From positions 496,001 through 560,000 of the forward strand of contig NZ_JAASQJ010000003.1 of assembly GCF_011762185.1 (NCBI RefSeq): a stretch of DNA of 64,000 nucleotides. The letters run 5' to 3'. Below the pieces are notes generated by a model. It saw only the letters and a program-made list of their open reading frames with translations, had not been told where the DNA came from and did not search any database. This document shows, piece after piece, positions 16,574 to 26,886 of this stretch. Both the position numbers and the translations under genes were made by a program. The stretch's first letter is position 1. Every line of letters begins with the position of its first letter. This DNA comes from Dyadobacter arcticus. Lineage in GTDB: Bacteria; Bacteroidota; Bacteroidia; Cytophagales; Spirosomataceae.

Positions 16574-19500
16574 GTGTTCAAAGTATACAGTTCATCGGCA
16601 GGATCCGGTAAAACCTACACGCTTACCAAGGAGTATCTCAAACTTGCATTGAGCTCTAACTCTGAGACTTATTTTAAGCATATTCTTGCGGTGACTTTTA
16701 CCAATGCGGCTGCGAATGAAATGAAGGACCGCATTTTGTTGATGTTGCGCACCTTTTCAGCTTTCGAAATTGATAAGCCAAATTCCATGCTCAAAGATGT
16801 GGTCAATGAGCTGTACCCAGATACAATTGAGGACGCTAATCTTTTTAGAGAAGCCTGCCGTCTGATTGCCGACAGGGCGCAGGTGTTATTCAGGCAGATC
16901 CTGCACCGCTACTCCGATTTTTCGGTCATGACCATTGATAAGTTTACCCAAAGGCTCATTAGCAGCTTTACGGATGAACTTGGCATTCCGTTTATTTTTG
17001 AGACGCAGCTGGATGGCGATTTATTGGACGAAGCGGTAGACCGTTTGCTGGCCAGAATAGGGCAGGAGGGCGAAGAGATTCTGACGGAGATTGTGGAGCG
17101 GTATTACCGGGAGAATGCGGAGGATGGAAAAAGCTGGGGCGCATTGCCCATGCAAATCAGGGAGACTTCCGGTACATTGCTGAGTGAGCAGAGTTACCTG
17201 CAGATGAAACGGGTCGAAGACTTGAAAATGGAAGATTGGATCGCAATCCGGGGCCAGATGAGCGCTTTCGTAAGAGAACGGGAAGCATTGATATTAAGGC
17301 ATTCAAAAAATGCGCTGGAACTAATCCAATCCACTTTTCTGGCCGAAAAAGATTTTCACCAAAGCGGAAGAGGCATTTATGGCTACTTCAGGGACCGGGC
17401 CGAAGGGAAGAAATTTTGGACAGAACCCAATTCATATGTCTACAAAACCATTGGCGAAGGCGTTTGGTATGGCGCGAAAACAGCTCTTCTAATTCGGGAT
17501 GAGATTGAAAAAGTCCGCACAGACCTTGAAAACTATTTCCATCAAATTGAAAACATTCGTCTGGTGGAAACCGAGAAGGTCACATTATATAGCCAGTTAC
17601 AACGACACATTTATCATTTGTCTTTGCTGGGAGAGATCAGGAAGGAGTTTGATGCGCTTTTAAAGCAAAATAACCAGGTTCACATTTCTGATTTTAATCG
17701 TAAAATCGTCGAAATCGTAGCCCGCGAGCCAGTACCTTTTATTTTTGAGCGTTTGGGCGAGCGGTATAACCACATCCTGGTAGACGAATTTCAGGACACC
17801 TCAAAGCTACAATTTGCCAATTTGCTGCCACTGATAGAAAACTCATTGTCCGGCGGGTTTTTCAATCTTATTGTCGGCGACGCAAAACAGTCTATCTATC
17901 GGTTTCGCGGCGGGGATATGGACCTTATCCTGCAATTGGCGCAAAGTCAGGTTATGCAGCTCGCGTCTTTATTTGGGAAAAATTCTTTCCATGAGGAGCG
18001 ATTGACCAGCCTGGATCAATATCTGCATGTAAATCACCTCAAAGTCAATCGCAGGAGTTATCGGGAAATCACGAATTTTAATAACCGGTTTTTTGCTTTT
18101 GTGGCAGACACATTGGGCGACGAATATCCAATGATCAGAGAAGTTTACGATCAGAATTTCCAACAGGAGATCCCGGAAGGCGTTCACCAGGGCGGGCATG
18201 TGGAGCTGGAATTTCTGGAAATGAATGATGATAGCGACGAAGGCAATGATGAAAATACGCCGGACCACATTGTAAGGAGGTCGCTGGAACTGGTTACCGA
18301 ACTAAAATCTTCGGGATATAACTGGCGTGACATTGCGATTTTGTGCCGAAAAAGGAAGGAGGCAACGTCCCTGGCAAGTTCTTTGAAAGAAGCCGGATTT
18401 CCGCTCATTTCAGACGACGCATTGTCACTGGGCTATTCACGAGCCGTGCATTTCATCATTTCTTTCATGAAAGTTTTGCACAGCTCGGATCATCGGCTCG
18501 CACGGTATGAGGCGGCTTATCTTTTTCATCATGTGATCCGAAAAAAAAATCCGGCGCCGACTGAGTATGAGCAGATACGCATTTTGTGCGAGGAGAGAGG
18601 ATTGGATACTTTCCTAGAGTATTTCAAAAAGTGGACTGTTGACCTGAGTTCTTTTCGCATGCGGCAGCTTTCTGTGTTTGAACTGAGCGAGTACCTGATG
18701 CAGCACTTCGGATTGCTGGATAATCATTTTGAAAATGAATATTTGTTCCGGTTTTTAGATGTGGTACTGGAATTCGGCAATCGAAAGACCAATCATTTGG
18801 GCGATTTCCTTATTTATTGGGAGTCGGCCAGGCATAAGCTTTCCATCACCATTCCTGCCGAAACCAACGCGATACGGATTACCACCATCCACAAAGCAAA
18901 AGGGCTTGAATATCCCGTAGTAATTGTTCCTTATGCGCATTGGAAGGTAACACCGAATGCCAAACTGGACCGGCTTTGGGTTGACCTGGACGACATTGAT
19001 TATGAAGAACTTACATTGGAGTTGAGCGACAATGCTGATTCTAAAAAGTTGAGAAGTTCAATGGTTTCGGTGGTCAAAGATCTTGAGAATACAGCTATTG
19101 CGACCCAATACTACGATGAACGCACGAGGATTCTTGTCGAAAACCTTAATTTGCTATATGTAGCATTCACCCGCTCGGTCCAGCGCCTCTACATTCTTGC
19201 AAAGCGGGAGAGAAGGTGGGAATCGGGGCAGCAGGTGAGCAACTGGCTGAGGGATTATCTTAATCAGGAAAACTTTGAACCGGCATGGAGCGAGGATGAA
19301 ACCCGCTATATCATTTCAAATGCTGATAGCCTACCTGCACATGCGCTGGTGAAGTCTGAGTCACTGCCATTTGTATTGAATAATATCTTGAGTAATGATC
19401 GTACGCAATCACTTCGCCTGCGACGAATGGCCGACCGTATTTTTGACGTGCAGACTTTTGAACCCAGACACGATCGTTTGCAAAAGATGCGTTACCTGCT

Positions 19501-19888
19501 CACGAGACTGAAAACCGTTTCAGACTTGCCAGACGCGTTGGACAAACTGGTTGGAGAAGGCATTTTCACTAGTAAGGAAACCAGGGAAATCGAGATTTCA
19601 GCCCAAAGCCTCCTGGACGATGCCTCCCTTCGAATTCTTTACAACAATGATAATAACATTCAGATTAATAAGGAATTACTCATTCCTGGCGGAAAGCTGT
19701 TGCATATAGACAGGCTCGTTCATGTTCCCGACGGGGAATACATATTTATGTCATTCATCGGCGGAAACAGTTCCGATGAACCGCGAAGACATTTAAGGAA
19801 ACTAATCAGGGCCTACGAGACATCGGGAAAGAAATCCCGTGGTGTCCTGGTAACGCTTGAAGACGAAGCAGTAGAATGGGTTGTTTAA
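16574..19888 (+). CDS. UvrD/RecB (AddA)-like superfamily 1 helicase with degraded nuclease domain
   Basis: The 1104-residue protein starts at GTG 16574 (MFKVYSSSAGSGKTYTL). Helicase motifs are Walker A AGSGKT (9-14), TFTNAAANEMKDRI (motif Ia), the DEFQDTS Walker B (about 405), VGDAKQSIYRFRGGD (motif III, about 435), TTIHKAKGLEYPVV (motif V, about 775) and LLYVAFTRSVQRLYIL (motif VI, about 860). This is the AddA/RecB family of DNA end-processing enzymes. The C-terminus keeps the start of a RecB-like nuclease fold (KLLHIDRLVHV, about 1040), but the expected D-x-K segment reads EYIFMSFIGG, so nuclease activity is probably lost. No AddB partner lies in the window. Confidence 0.85.
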   Translation: MFKVYSSSAGSGKTYTLTKEYLKLALSSNSETYFKHILAVTFTNAAANEMKDRILLMLRTFSAFEIDKPNSMLKDVVNELYPDTIEDANLFREACRLIADRAQVLFRQILHRYSDFSVMTIDKFTQRLISSFTDELGIPFIFETQLDGDLLDEAVDRLLARIGQEGEEILTEIVERYYRENAEDGKSWGALPMQIRETSGTLLSEQSYLQMKRVEDLKMEDWIAIRGQMSAFVREREALILRHSKNALELIQSTFLAEKDFHQSGRGIYGYFRDRAEGKKFWTEPNSYVYKTIGEGVWYGAKTALLIRDEIEKVRTDLENYFHQIENIRLVETEKVTLYSQLQRHIYHLSLLGEIRKEFDALLKQNNQVHISDFNRKIVEIVAREPVPFIFERLGERYNHILVDEFQDTSKLQFANLLPLIENSLSGGFFNLIVGDAKQSIYRFRGGDMDLILQLAQSQVMQLASLFGKNSFHEERLTSLDQYLHVNHLKVNRRSYREITNFNNRFFAFVADTLGDEYPMIREVYDQNFQQEIPEGVHQGGHVELEFLEMNDDSDEGNDENTPDHIVRRSLELVTELKSSGYNWRDIAILCRKRKEATSLASSLKEAGFPLISDDALSLGYSRAVHFIISFMKVLHSSDHRLARYEAAYLFHHVIRKKNPAPTEYEQIRILCEERGLDTFLEYFKKWTVDLSSFRMRQLSVFELSEYLMQHFGLLDNHFENEYLFRFLDVVLEFGNRKTNHLGDFLIYWESARHKLSITIPAETNAIRITTIHKAKGLEYPVVIVPYAHWKVTPNAKLDRLWVDLDDIDYEELTLELSDNADSKKLRSSMVSVVKDLENTAIATQYYDERTRILVENLNLLYVAFTRSVQRLYILAKRERRWESGQQVSNWLRDYLNQENFEPAWSEDETRYIISNADSLPAHALVKSESLPFVLNNILSNDRTQSLRLRRMADRIFDVQTFEPRHDRLQKMRYLLTRLKTVSDLPDALDKLVGEGIFTSKETREIEISAQSLLDDASLRILYNNDNNIQINKELLIPGGKLLHIDRLVHVPDGEYIFMSFIGGNSSDEPRRHLRKLIRAYETSGKKSRGVLVTLEDEAVEWVV

Positions 19889-20038
19889 AGATTAAGTAGA
19901 AGTAATTTTATATTTTATAACGTTGAAAGAAAAAAGCTTCGGCTATTTTAACTGAAAATCGGCTTAAATGATTATTTTTAGAATCATCATGCTTCTATGT
20001 CTGCATAGACATATTTCTACTCTGCTTTTCAACCGTTT

Positions 20039-23000
20039 ATGCGAATATCTTTCCAGCAACAAGTTTTCATAGGCATTAGCTTTTCCATTTTTCTTGTACT
20101 GGTCGTCGGATTCACATCTTACAATGCAATAAAGGTGCAATTGGAAAATACCGGCTGGGTGAATCACACCAGGGAAGTGATGCGGGTTTCCTCTTCGGTC
20201 AAAAATCATTTGCTTACCGCCGAATCCAACGTACGGGGTTTCGCTATCACCAATAACCCCACGTTTGAGAATAATTATGTCCAAGCCAGCAACAAGATAC
20301 TTTCAGAAGTGGATGTGTTGCGTAAACTGGTGAATGACAATAAAGTACAGGCAGCCCGTACCGATTCATTGTCGCTGCTTCTGCAATCTCGGGTTGAACT
20401 GATGAACCGTCAGTATGAGATTCTCAAAGCAGGAAATTATTCCAATGATACCATTAGGACTATCGTTTTGGCAGGGAAAAACCTGTCTTCGCTGATCGAA
20501 TTCAATTTCAGGCGTATTGAAAATACAGAGGAAGGACTGCTGATCGAACGTGAACAGAATGCGACCGTTAGTTCGTCTCAGGCAAAGCAGTACATTTTGA
20601 TGGGTTCTTCGGCATTTCTTTTAGTAATCTTATTGCTCTATTATTTTATCAGAAAAACCTATAACGCGCAGATCGCTTCGGAAAATGAAACGATACGGGC
20701 CAATAAACAGCTGGAACAATTGGCCGTAGAGGACCAGGAGAAAAACTGGATTCTCAATGCTGCAATAGAAGTTTCCACATCGATAAGAGGAGAGCCCACA
20801 TTGCCCGAATTATCTGAAAGACTCATTGCAAAATTGGTGGAAATTTTGGGTGCGGACGTGGCGGTTATGTACCTGGTTTCCAGATTTGGGGACTTATTAG
20901 AAATTTCGGCAAGCCATGGTTTGAACACGAAGAAGCAGCTTGGAACGATAAAATCGGGCGAAGGTATTTTAGGTCAAATTGTTAAGGATAAAGTCGAATT
21001 CAAAAAATTGAATGTTAATCCCGGCTATTTTTCCATTGAAACAGCGACGGGGAGCACGGATCCGGCGGTGGTTTGGATCAAGACCATTTCTTTCGGCGGT
21101 AACATCACGGCATTGATCGAAACCGGATTTCTGAAAGAGCCGGGCGACCGCGTCCGGAAGCTGCTGGATTTGGTATCGGATAATGTGGCGGTGGGCATTA
21201 TGGCTTCCCGTGCCCGCCAGGTTGCGAATGAATTGCTTGAAAAAACCCAATTACAGGCCGAAGAACTTGAAAGCCAGCAAGAGGAATTGCGGGTTACGAA
21301 TGAGGAATTGACACGTCAAAGCTCATTGTTGCAGGTTTCGGAAGAAGAACTGCGTCTGCAGCAAGAGGAATTGAAACAGATTAACACCGAATTGGAGGAA
21401 AAGGCCTTCATGCTTGAAGAGCAGAAAGGTACCATTGAAGCCGCCCGTGACCAGATCCAGATTAAAGCGGATGAACTCGAAAGAAGCGGGAAGTTTAAAA
21501 GTGAATTCCTGGCCAATATGAGCCATGAATTGCGTACCCCGCTGAATAGCATCCTGATTTTATCCCGTATCCTTGGCGAAAACAAAGGCGCGAGATTGAA
21601 TGAAGAGGAGCAGCGTTATGCATCCGTAATCTTCAATTCGGGAAATGATTTGTTGACATTGATCAATGATATCCTCGATCTCGCAAAAGTGGAGTCGGGC
21701 AAGCTGGAACTTGTGCACGAACATGTTGCCACTGAACTCACATTATCGGAGATTAGAAACACATTTCAGAAAGTAGCAGAGAATAAAGGATTGACTTTGG
21801 TATTAGGAAAAGATCAGTCGTGTCCGGAAACTTTGTTTGTCGACCATGTCCGGCTTCTTCAGGTGATCCGAAACCTGCTTTCCAATGCTATTAAGTTCAC
21901 ATCCGCGCCGGGCACAGTATCACTTCGAATTGGGCAGGAGGCGGGAAGTGTTTATTTTAAAGTGGCTGATACCGGCATTGGTATTCCTATTGAAAAACAA
22001 AAGGCCATTTTTGAAGCGTTTCAGCAAGCTGACGGGTCCACCAGCCGCAAATATGGCGGTACCGGATTAGGCCTGTCCATTAGCCGTGAACTGGCAAACC
22101 TTTTTAAAGGCTCCATTTCGTTGACCAGCGAGCCGGGCAAGGGTTCTGTTTTCACATTGAGAATTCCAGCGCAGGCCGAAAATGGAGAAACGGCAGTGGG
22201 CAATCTGAATGGGCAGGAAATAAAAAAGGAAAAGATAGTGGTTGCGTCATTGACTGCTGAAATGCTGAAAGAAAACCGTTTACTGCTCATTGAGGACGAT
22301 GAAATATTTGCCGCTGACATGGCAGCGAAAGCCCAGGATAGCGGCTTTGAAGTGCGGCTTGCTTCAAATGGCAAGATTGCGCTCGAACTGGTGAGAACAT
22401 TTAATCCAACCGCGATCATTCTGGATATGAACCTGCCGGATATTTCCGGGGACGATGTTTTGAAGGAATTGAAATTGGATGCAAAAACACGGTTAATCCC
22501 AGTACACACGGTTTCCTCGGCGGACTATTTTGATATTGATATATTAAAAGAAGGCGCAATCGGCTTTACCCAAAAGCCGGTTGACCAAAAATCGGCGGAG
22601 CATATTTTTAACCTTTTGAAACTGGAAGGCAAAGATCTTGAAAAGCAAAGGATCCTTCTAGTGGAGGACGATACCTACCAAAGCAAGTATCTCGGCGAAT
22701 TCCTGACATCCAATAACATTGTGGTTTTATATGCTTTTTCCGCGGAAGAAGCACTTAGCATTCTTCAAAAGGACGCCGTCGACGGTATTATCCTGGATAT
22801 TAGATTGGCCGATATGAATGGTCTTGAACTGCTCGACAAAATCAAGAAAAATCCCGATTGGAGCGCATTACCGGTCGTCGTCAATACAGCAGAAGATCTC
22901 ACCCAAGCGGATCTGAGCCGCGTCATGAAATATGCACATCCCGTGGTGATCAAAACCAAGAAATCCAATGAACGTTTGCTGGATGAGGTGAAGTTATTCC

Positions 23001-23461
23001 TAAAAAAAATCCAGCCTAATACACCGAAACCAGAACATAAAAAGGAATCATTCAGTAACCCTGTCGTACATGCCGACAAGGTTTTCCTTGGCCGGAAAAT
23101 CCTGATCGTGGACGACGATATGCGGAATATTTTCGCGTTGAGCGCGGTGCTGGAGGATTCAGGATTTAAGATTGAAATCGCTACGAATGGTAAGGAGGCA
23201 ATTCAGAAACTGGAAGACGGCTCTGGCATTGAACTGGTACTGATGGATGTGATGATGCCGGAAATGGATGGGATCGAAGCGACCCGCAAAATTCGTGAAC
23301 AAGGCAAATGGGCCAAACTGCCCATCATTGCGGTAACTGCAAAAGCAATGCAGGGCGACCGGGAGCAATGCATGGCCGCTGGTGCGAATGACTACATTTC
23401 AAAACCGGTGGACATAGACAAGTTACTGTCGCTCATTAAAGTTTGGTTACACGCTGCCTGA
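20039..23461 (+). CDS. Hybrid histidine kinase: CHASE3-GAF-HisKA-HATPase-three receivers
   Basis: The 1140-residue inner-membrane sensor has TM1 at about 8-28, a periplasmic CHASE3-like helical domain (30-175), TM2 (186-204), a GAF domain (230-390), a long Glu/Gln-rich coiled coil (395-485), HisKA with the phosphorylated His in NMSHELRTPLN (about 497), and HATPase (ADTGIGIP, GGTGLGLSI; about 640-690). Three receivers follow, with phospho-acceptor Asp in ILDMNLPD (about 794), ILDIRLAD (about 917) and MDVMMPEMDG (about 1068). It heads an operon with cheR, cheB and a second hybrid kinase; cheR starts 1 bp after its stop. The signal is unknown. Confidence 0.9.
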   Translation: MRISFQQQVFIGISFSIFLVLVVGFTSYNAIKVQLENTGWVNHTREVMRVSSSVKNHLLTAESNVRGFAITNNPTFENNYVQASNKILSEVDVLRKLVNDNKVQAARTDSLSLLLQSRVELMNRQYEILKAGNYSNDTIRTIVLAGKNLSSLIEFNFRRIENTEEGLLIEREQNATVSSSQAKQYILMGSSAFLLVILLLYYFIRKTYNAQIASENETIRANKQLEQLAVEDQEKNWILNAAIEVSTSIRGEPTLPELSERLIAKLVEILGADVAVMYLVSRFGDLLEISASHGLNTKKQLGTIKSGEGILGQIVKDKVEFKKLNVNPGYFSIETATGSTDPAVVWIKTISFGGNITALIETGFLKEPGDRVRKLLDLVSDNVAVGIMASRARQVANELLEKTQLQAEELESQQEELRVTNEELTRQSSLLQVSEEELRLQQEELKQINTELEEKAFMLEEQKGTIEAARDQIQIKADELERSGKFKSEFLANMSHELRTPLNSILILSRILGENKGARLNEEEQRYASVIFNSGNDLLTLINDILDLAKVESGKLELVHEHVATELTLSEIRNTFQKVAENKGLTLVLGKDQSCPETLFVDHVRLLQVIRNLLSNAIKFTSAPGTVSLRIGQEAGSVYFKVADTGIGIPIEKQKAIFEAFQQADGSTSRKYGGTGLGLSISRELANLFKGSISLTSEPGKGSVFTLRIPAQAENGETAVGNLNGQEIKKEKIVVASLTAEMLKENRLLLIEDDEIFAADMAAKAQDSGFEVRLASNGKIALELVRTFNPTAIILDMNLPDISGDDVLKELKLDAKTRLIPVHTVSSADYFDIDILKEGAIGFTQKPVDQKSAEHIFNLLKLEGKDLEKQRILLVEDDTYQSKYLGEFLTSNNIVVLYAFSAEEALSILQKDAVDGIILDIRLADMNGLELLDKIKKNPDWSALPVVVNTAEDLTQADLSRVMKYAHPVVIKTKKSNERLLDEVKLFLKKIQPNTPKPEHKKESFSNPVVHADKVFLGRKILIVDDDMRNIFALSAVLEDSGFKIEIATNGKEAIQKLEDGSGIELVLMDVMMPEMDGIEATRKIREQGKWAKLPIIAVTAKAMQGDREQCMAAGANDYISKPVDIDKLLSLIKVWLHAA

Positions 23462-23462
23462 T

Positions 23463-24278
23463 ATGGTTTTAATCGAATATTCTGAGTTAGAGACATTAAT
23501 TGGCAGGATCCACGAGATATCAGGTTTTGATTTTTCAGGATATGCGCGACCATCTTTGTTAAGAAGGGCAAGCCGGTATCTGACGCAACATACCATGAAT
23601 GTGAAAGATCTGCTTTTACATATTGAACCGGGCGGTGGAATAGTCTACGACCTGATTCAGGAATTGACGGTCAACTATTCCGAAATGTTCAGGGATCCGG
23701 ATTTTTTCATGAAGGTCAAGACAGATGTGTTCAGCTATCTCGAATCTTATCCCGCCTTGCGTTTCTGGGTAGCTGGTTGTGCATCCGGGGAGGAGGCATT
23801 TTCAATGGCTATATTGTTGAAAGAAGCAGGTTATCTCGAACGCTCAATCATTTATGCGACCGATTTGAATAATAAGGTTTTGACTGCCGCGCGCGAAGGC
23901 GTTTTCACTTTGGGCAACACACGGACTTTCTCCGAAAATTATTTATTGGCGGCTGGAAAAAACTCCCTGTCAGATTATTATCATGTTGCTTATAATATGG
24001 CTGTTATATCACCGGAGATTAGAAAAAAAATTGTCTTCTCCCTTCACGATCTGACCGGCGACGGGGTATTTAATGAATTCCAATTCATCAGCTGCCGCAA
24101 CGTGATGATCTATTTTACATTGGAATTACGACAAAACGTATTCCGGTTACTTTATGATAGTCTCAGCATGCTGGGTTTTCTCTGCCTCGGGAAGCGGGAA
24201 ACACTGCGTTACTCAGGCATTGAACAAAATTTCAAAATTATTGACAGCACGCTGAATATCTACCAAAAAATACAATGA
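23463..24278 (+). CDS. CheR-type protein-glutamate methyltransferase
   Basis: The 271-residue SAM-dependent enzyme methylates glutamates, classically in chemoreceptors. The N-terminal helical domain (about 1-75) precedes the methyltransferase: LRFWVAGCASGEEAFSMAI (about 98-116) is the SAM-binding motif and FISCRNVMIYF (about 198-208) is the CheR signature. No MCP chemoreceptor, CheA or CheW is present in the window, so it probably serves the flanking hybrid kinases rather than chemotaxis. It starts 1 bp after the upstream kinase and overlaps cheB by 4 bp (ATGA), indicating tight coupling. Confidence 0.9.
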   Translation: MVLIEYSELETLIGRIHEISGFDFSGYARPSLLRRASRYLTQHTMNVKDLLLHIEPGGGIVYDLIQELTVNYSEMFRDPDFFMKVKTDVFSYLESYPALRFWVAGCASGEEAFSMAILLKEAGYLERSIIYATDLNNKVLTAAREGVFTLGNTRTFSENYLLAAGKNSLSDYYHVAYNMAVISPEIRKKIVFSLHDLTGDGVFNEFQFISCRNVMIYFTLELRQNVFRLLYDSLSMLGFLCLGKRETLRYSGIEQNFKIIDSTLNIYQKIQ

Positions 24279-24868
24279 ATATAAAAAAAGATGATTCGCT
24301 AAGCCTGGTTTTGATTGGCGGCTCGTCCGGTAGCTTTGTGATTTTTGAGGAGATTTTGAAACTGCTTGTTCAACCATTGTCGTTTGCGATTGTTTTTGTT
24401 TTGCATAGAGGAAAAAGTAGCACATCCGTTTTGCCAGAGCTATTTAGGAATAGAACGAATGTGTTTATGAGTGAACCGCACCACTTGGATACCATTGAAA
24501 CAAACACCGTGTATTTCGCTTTTCCAGATTACCATTTGTTGATCGGGCCGGACGGCAGGTTTTATTATGATTTATCTGAAAAGGTTTTTTTTTCAAGACC
24601 CTGCATTGATGCCACATTTATTTCCGCGGCATTTTCGGGAATCCCGGTTAAAGCTGCACTGCTACTCTCAGGATCCAGTGCCGATGGCGCATTTGGAGTG
24701 AAGGTATTAGCTCAAAAAGGCTTTGCAACTTATGTGCTGAATCCCAAGGACGCAGAATCGCCGAGGATGCCGGAAGCGGCATTGCAGCAATATGACAAGC
24801 ATACAATTATTTACAAAAGCACTCTCATCAAGGTAGTCCAGGACATACTTTATTCACACGCAATGTAG
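24275..24868 (+). CDS. CheB-type methylesterase, catalytic domain only
   Basis: The 197-residue protein is the CheB esterase/amidase domain without a receiver. The triad is visible as Ser in LIGGSSGSF (about 17-18), His in VLHRGKSS (H44) and Asp in LLSGSSADGAFGVK (about 136). It would reverse CheR methylation or deamidate Gln. Lacking its own receiver, its activity must be controlled by partners; receivers are present in both flanking hybrid kinases. ATG 24275 overlaps the cheR stop and the next kinase starts 2 bp after this stop. Confidence 0.9.
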   Translation: MNIKKDDSLSLVLIGGSSGSFVIFEEILKLLVQPLSFAIVFVLHRGKSSTSVLPELFRNRTNVFMSEPHHLDTIETNTVYFAFPDYHLLIGPDGRFYYDLSEKVFFSRPCIDATFISAAFSGIPVKAALLLSGSSADGAFGVKVLAQKGFATYVLNPKDAESPRMPEAALQQYDKHTIIYKSTLIKVVQDILYSHAM

Positions 24869-24870
24869 CT

Positions 24871-26799
24871 ATGGAAAATACAAAACTTTTATTGCTGGAC
24901 GACCGGGAGGAGAATCTGATCTCTCTGAAAGCAATTCTCAGCAGGGAGGATATCGACATTTTTGCAACAACCTCGCCCAATGAAGCATTGCGCATTGTTT
25001 GGGAAAACGATATTGCCGTCGCACTGGTGGATGTCCAGATGCCCGGAATGGATGGGTTTGAGTTTGCAGAAACACTGGTAACAAACCCCAAAACCAAAGA
25101 GATACTGATCGTCTTTGTGACGGCCATTTCCAAAGAGACAACCTACGCCGTGAGAGGGCTGAAAACAGGCGCGATTGATTATTTATACAAACCACTTGAT
25201 CCGTATATCACCAATGCAAAGGTCGATTCGCTGATCAAACTGGCCCGCAGCCAAAAAGAGATCAGGGATAAGAACAAGTTGCTCGAAAACTACGCGACCA
25301 TTATTCTCAATTCACCGGATATTATTGCGACTGTTGAACCTGAATCGGGTAACATATTGTCTATCAATCCATCTGTTGAAACAATTCTCGGATTGCAGCC
25401 TTCGGCATTAATGGGAAATACCATGCTGGACCTGCTGGTAGATCCCGTAAATTCAGAATTGAGAGAGGTGCTGATCAAACGTAGCTTTACCGGTGGAGAA
25501 ACGATTGTTGTAGAAGACCAGTTTTACGGACGCCTGCGCCAGCCGGTTTGGCTCGAATTGCGGATTATGTATAAAAACAGGCTCTTGTTCGTCAATTTGC
25601 ATGATGTGGAGAAAAGAAAAGCCCACGAACGCGCATTGATCGACGCGCAATCGCAGGCGGAAAAGTCGCGAAAAGTGAAGGAGGCTTTTCTTGCCAATAT
25701 GAGCCACGAAATCCGTACGCCACTTAATGGCATTATTGGCCTTGGAAATTTGCTTGCGGCTACGCAACTGGATAATTCTCAGAAAGAACTGATCGAGATG
25801 CTGAGGCAATCGTCTGGATCGCTGCTGAATATTTTAAATGACATTCTCGATATCTCCAAAATAGACGAAGGCAAGTTTTCGATCATTCCATCCTCCACAG
25901 ATCTGCGGGTGTTGGGAAAAGGTATTATCGATCTGATGAAGTTTAAAGCGGATGAAAAAAAGCTTGGCTTTGAGCTTGTGGTCATGGATTCCGTACCTGA
26001 TTGCGTACTAGTGGACGGCATGCGGCTTAATCAGATACTATTAAATTTGATTGGTAATGCATTAAAATTTACCCAATCAGGGAAGGTTATGTTAAAAATA
26101 GACCACCTGGGCGAAACCGACGCGGGCCATAGTGTCAGGTTTAGTGTTGAGGATACGGGTATAGGAATGTCGGAAGATCAGATAGCGAATATCTTTTCAG
26201 AGTACGGTCAGGCATCGGAAAATACTTCTTTACAATATGGCGGTACGGGATTAGGACTTACTATTTCCCAAAAGCTGGTGCGATTAATGGGCAGCGAATT
26301 GGAAGTAAATAGCAAATACAACGATGGCAGCCAGTTTTTCTTCACATTATTACTCATGGATGCGAATGAAACGGCCGATGTTATACGGACTCCCATTTCT
26401 TTTCAGGATCTGCCTCCTTTCACGGGGAAGACGGTTCTAGTTGCAGAGGATAACCCGATCAATGCACTTTTACTAAAAAAATATCTCAAAGCCTGGGCTT
26501 TGGAAGCGCGTGTAGTAAACAACGGTAAGGAAGCTGTGGCCGCTTTAAAAGAGCAGCGTTTTGACCTGATCATAATGGATACACGTATGCCGGAAATGGA
26601 CGGTTTTCAGGCTGCGCAAATTGCCAGGACCCAATTGAAAATCATAACGCCCATCCTATCACTCTCGGCAACCGTGTTACCCGAAGAAATAGAGCAAGCG
26701 CTGGCATCGGGAATGAACGACACATTATCAAAACCATTTGAGCCAGAAAAGCTGCACAGGAAGATAGATTCACTCCTGGGCGTGACTGCATTGCACTAG
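24871..26799 (+). CDS. Soluble hybrid kinase: receiver-PAS-HisKA-HATPase-receiver
   Basis: The 642-residue protein has no membrane segment. The N-terminal receiver carries D54 (ALVDVQMPGMDG), a PAS domain lies at about 140-250 (NSPDIIATVEPESGNILSI), HisKA has His in NMSHEIRTPLNG (about 278), HATPase has DTGIGMS and GGTGLGLTIS (about 430-470), and the C-terminal receiver carries Asp in LIIMDTRMPEMDG (about 570). A receiver ahead of a kinase fits a downstream relay component that receives phosphate from the membrane hybrid kinase in the same operon. It is the last gene of the four-gene group. Confidence 0.9.
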   Translation: MENTKLLLLDDREENLISLKAILSREDIDIFATTSPNEALRIVWENDIAVALVDVQMPGMDGFEFAETLVTNPKTKEILIVFVTAISKETTYAVRGLKTGAIDYLYKPLDPYITNAKVDSLIKLARSQKEIRDKNKLLENYATIILNSPDIIATVEPESGNILSINPSVETILGLQPSALMGNTMLDLLVDPVNSELREVLIKRSFTGGETIVVEDQFYGRLRQPVWLELRIMYKNRLLFVNLHDVEKRKAHERALIDAQSQAEKSRKVKEAFLANMSHEIRTPLNGIIGLGNLLAATQLDNSQKELIEMLRQSSGSLLNILNDILDISKIDEGKFSIIPSSTDLRVLGKGIIDLMKFKADEKKLGFELVVMDSVPDCVLVDGMRLNQILLNLIGNALKFTQSGKVMLKIDHLGETDAGHSVRFSVEDTGIGMSEDQIANIFSEYGQASENTSLQYGGTGLGLTISQKLVRLMGSELEVNSKYNDGSQFFFTLLLMDANETADVIRTPISFQDLPPFTGKTVLVAEDNPINALLLKKYLKAWALEARVVNNGKEAVAALKEQRFDLIIMDTRMPEMDGFQAAQIARTQLKIITPILSLSATVLPEEIEQALASGMNDTLSKPFEPEKLHRKIDSLLGVTALH

Positions 26800-26886
26800 C
26801 ATGCAACGAATTATTCCTTTTTGTCGTAATCTTTAACTAACGGATTTCGTTATTAAAAGTAATTGTAATCGTTATCAACTGACAAA

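Noticed and set aside
19930..19950. Possible terminator with a TTCG loop after the helicase gene
   Set aside because: Stem is only AGC/GCT plus imperfect A-T pairs; too weak to call.
19996..20013. TATGTCT-GCAT-AGACATA dyad ahead of the hybrid kinase
   Set aside because: Seven-bp arms only, close to the start and without other support; noted but not called an operator.
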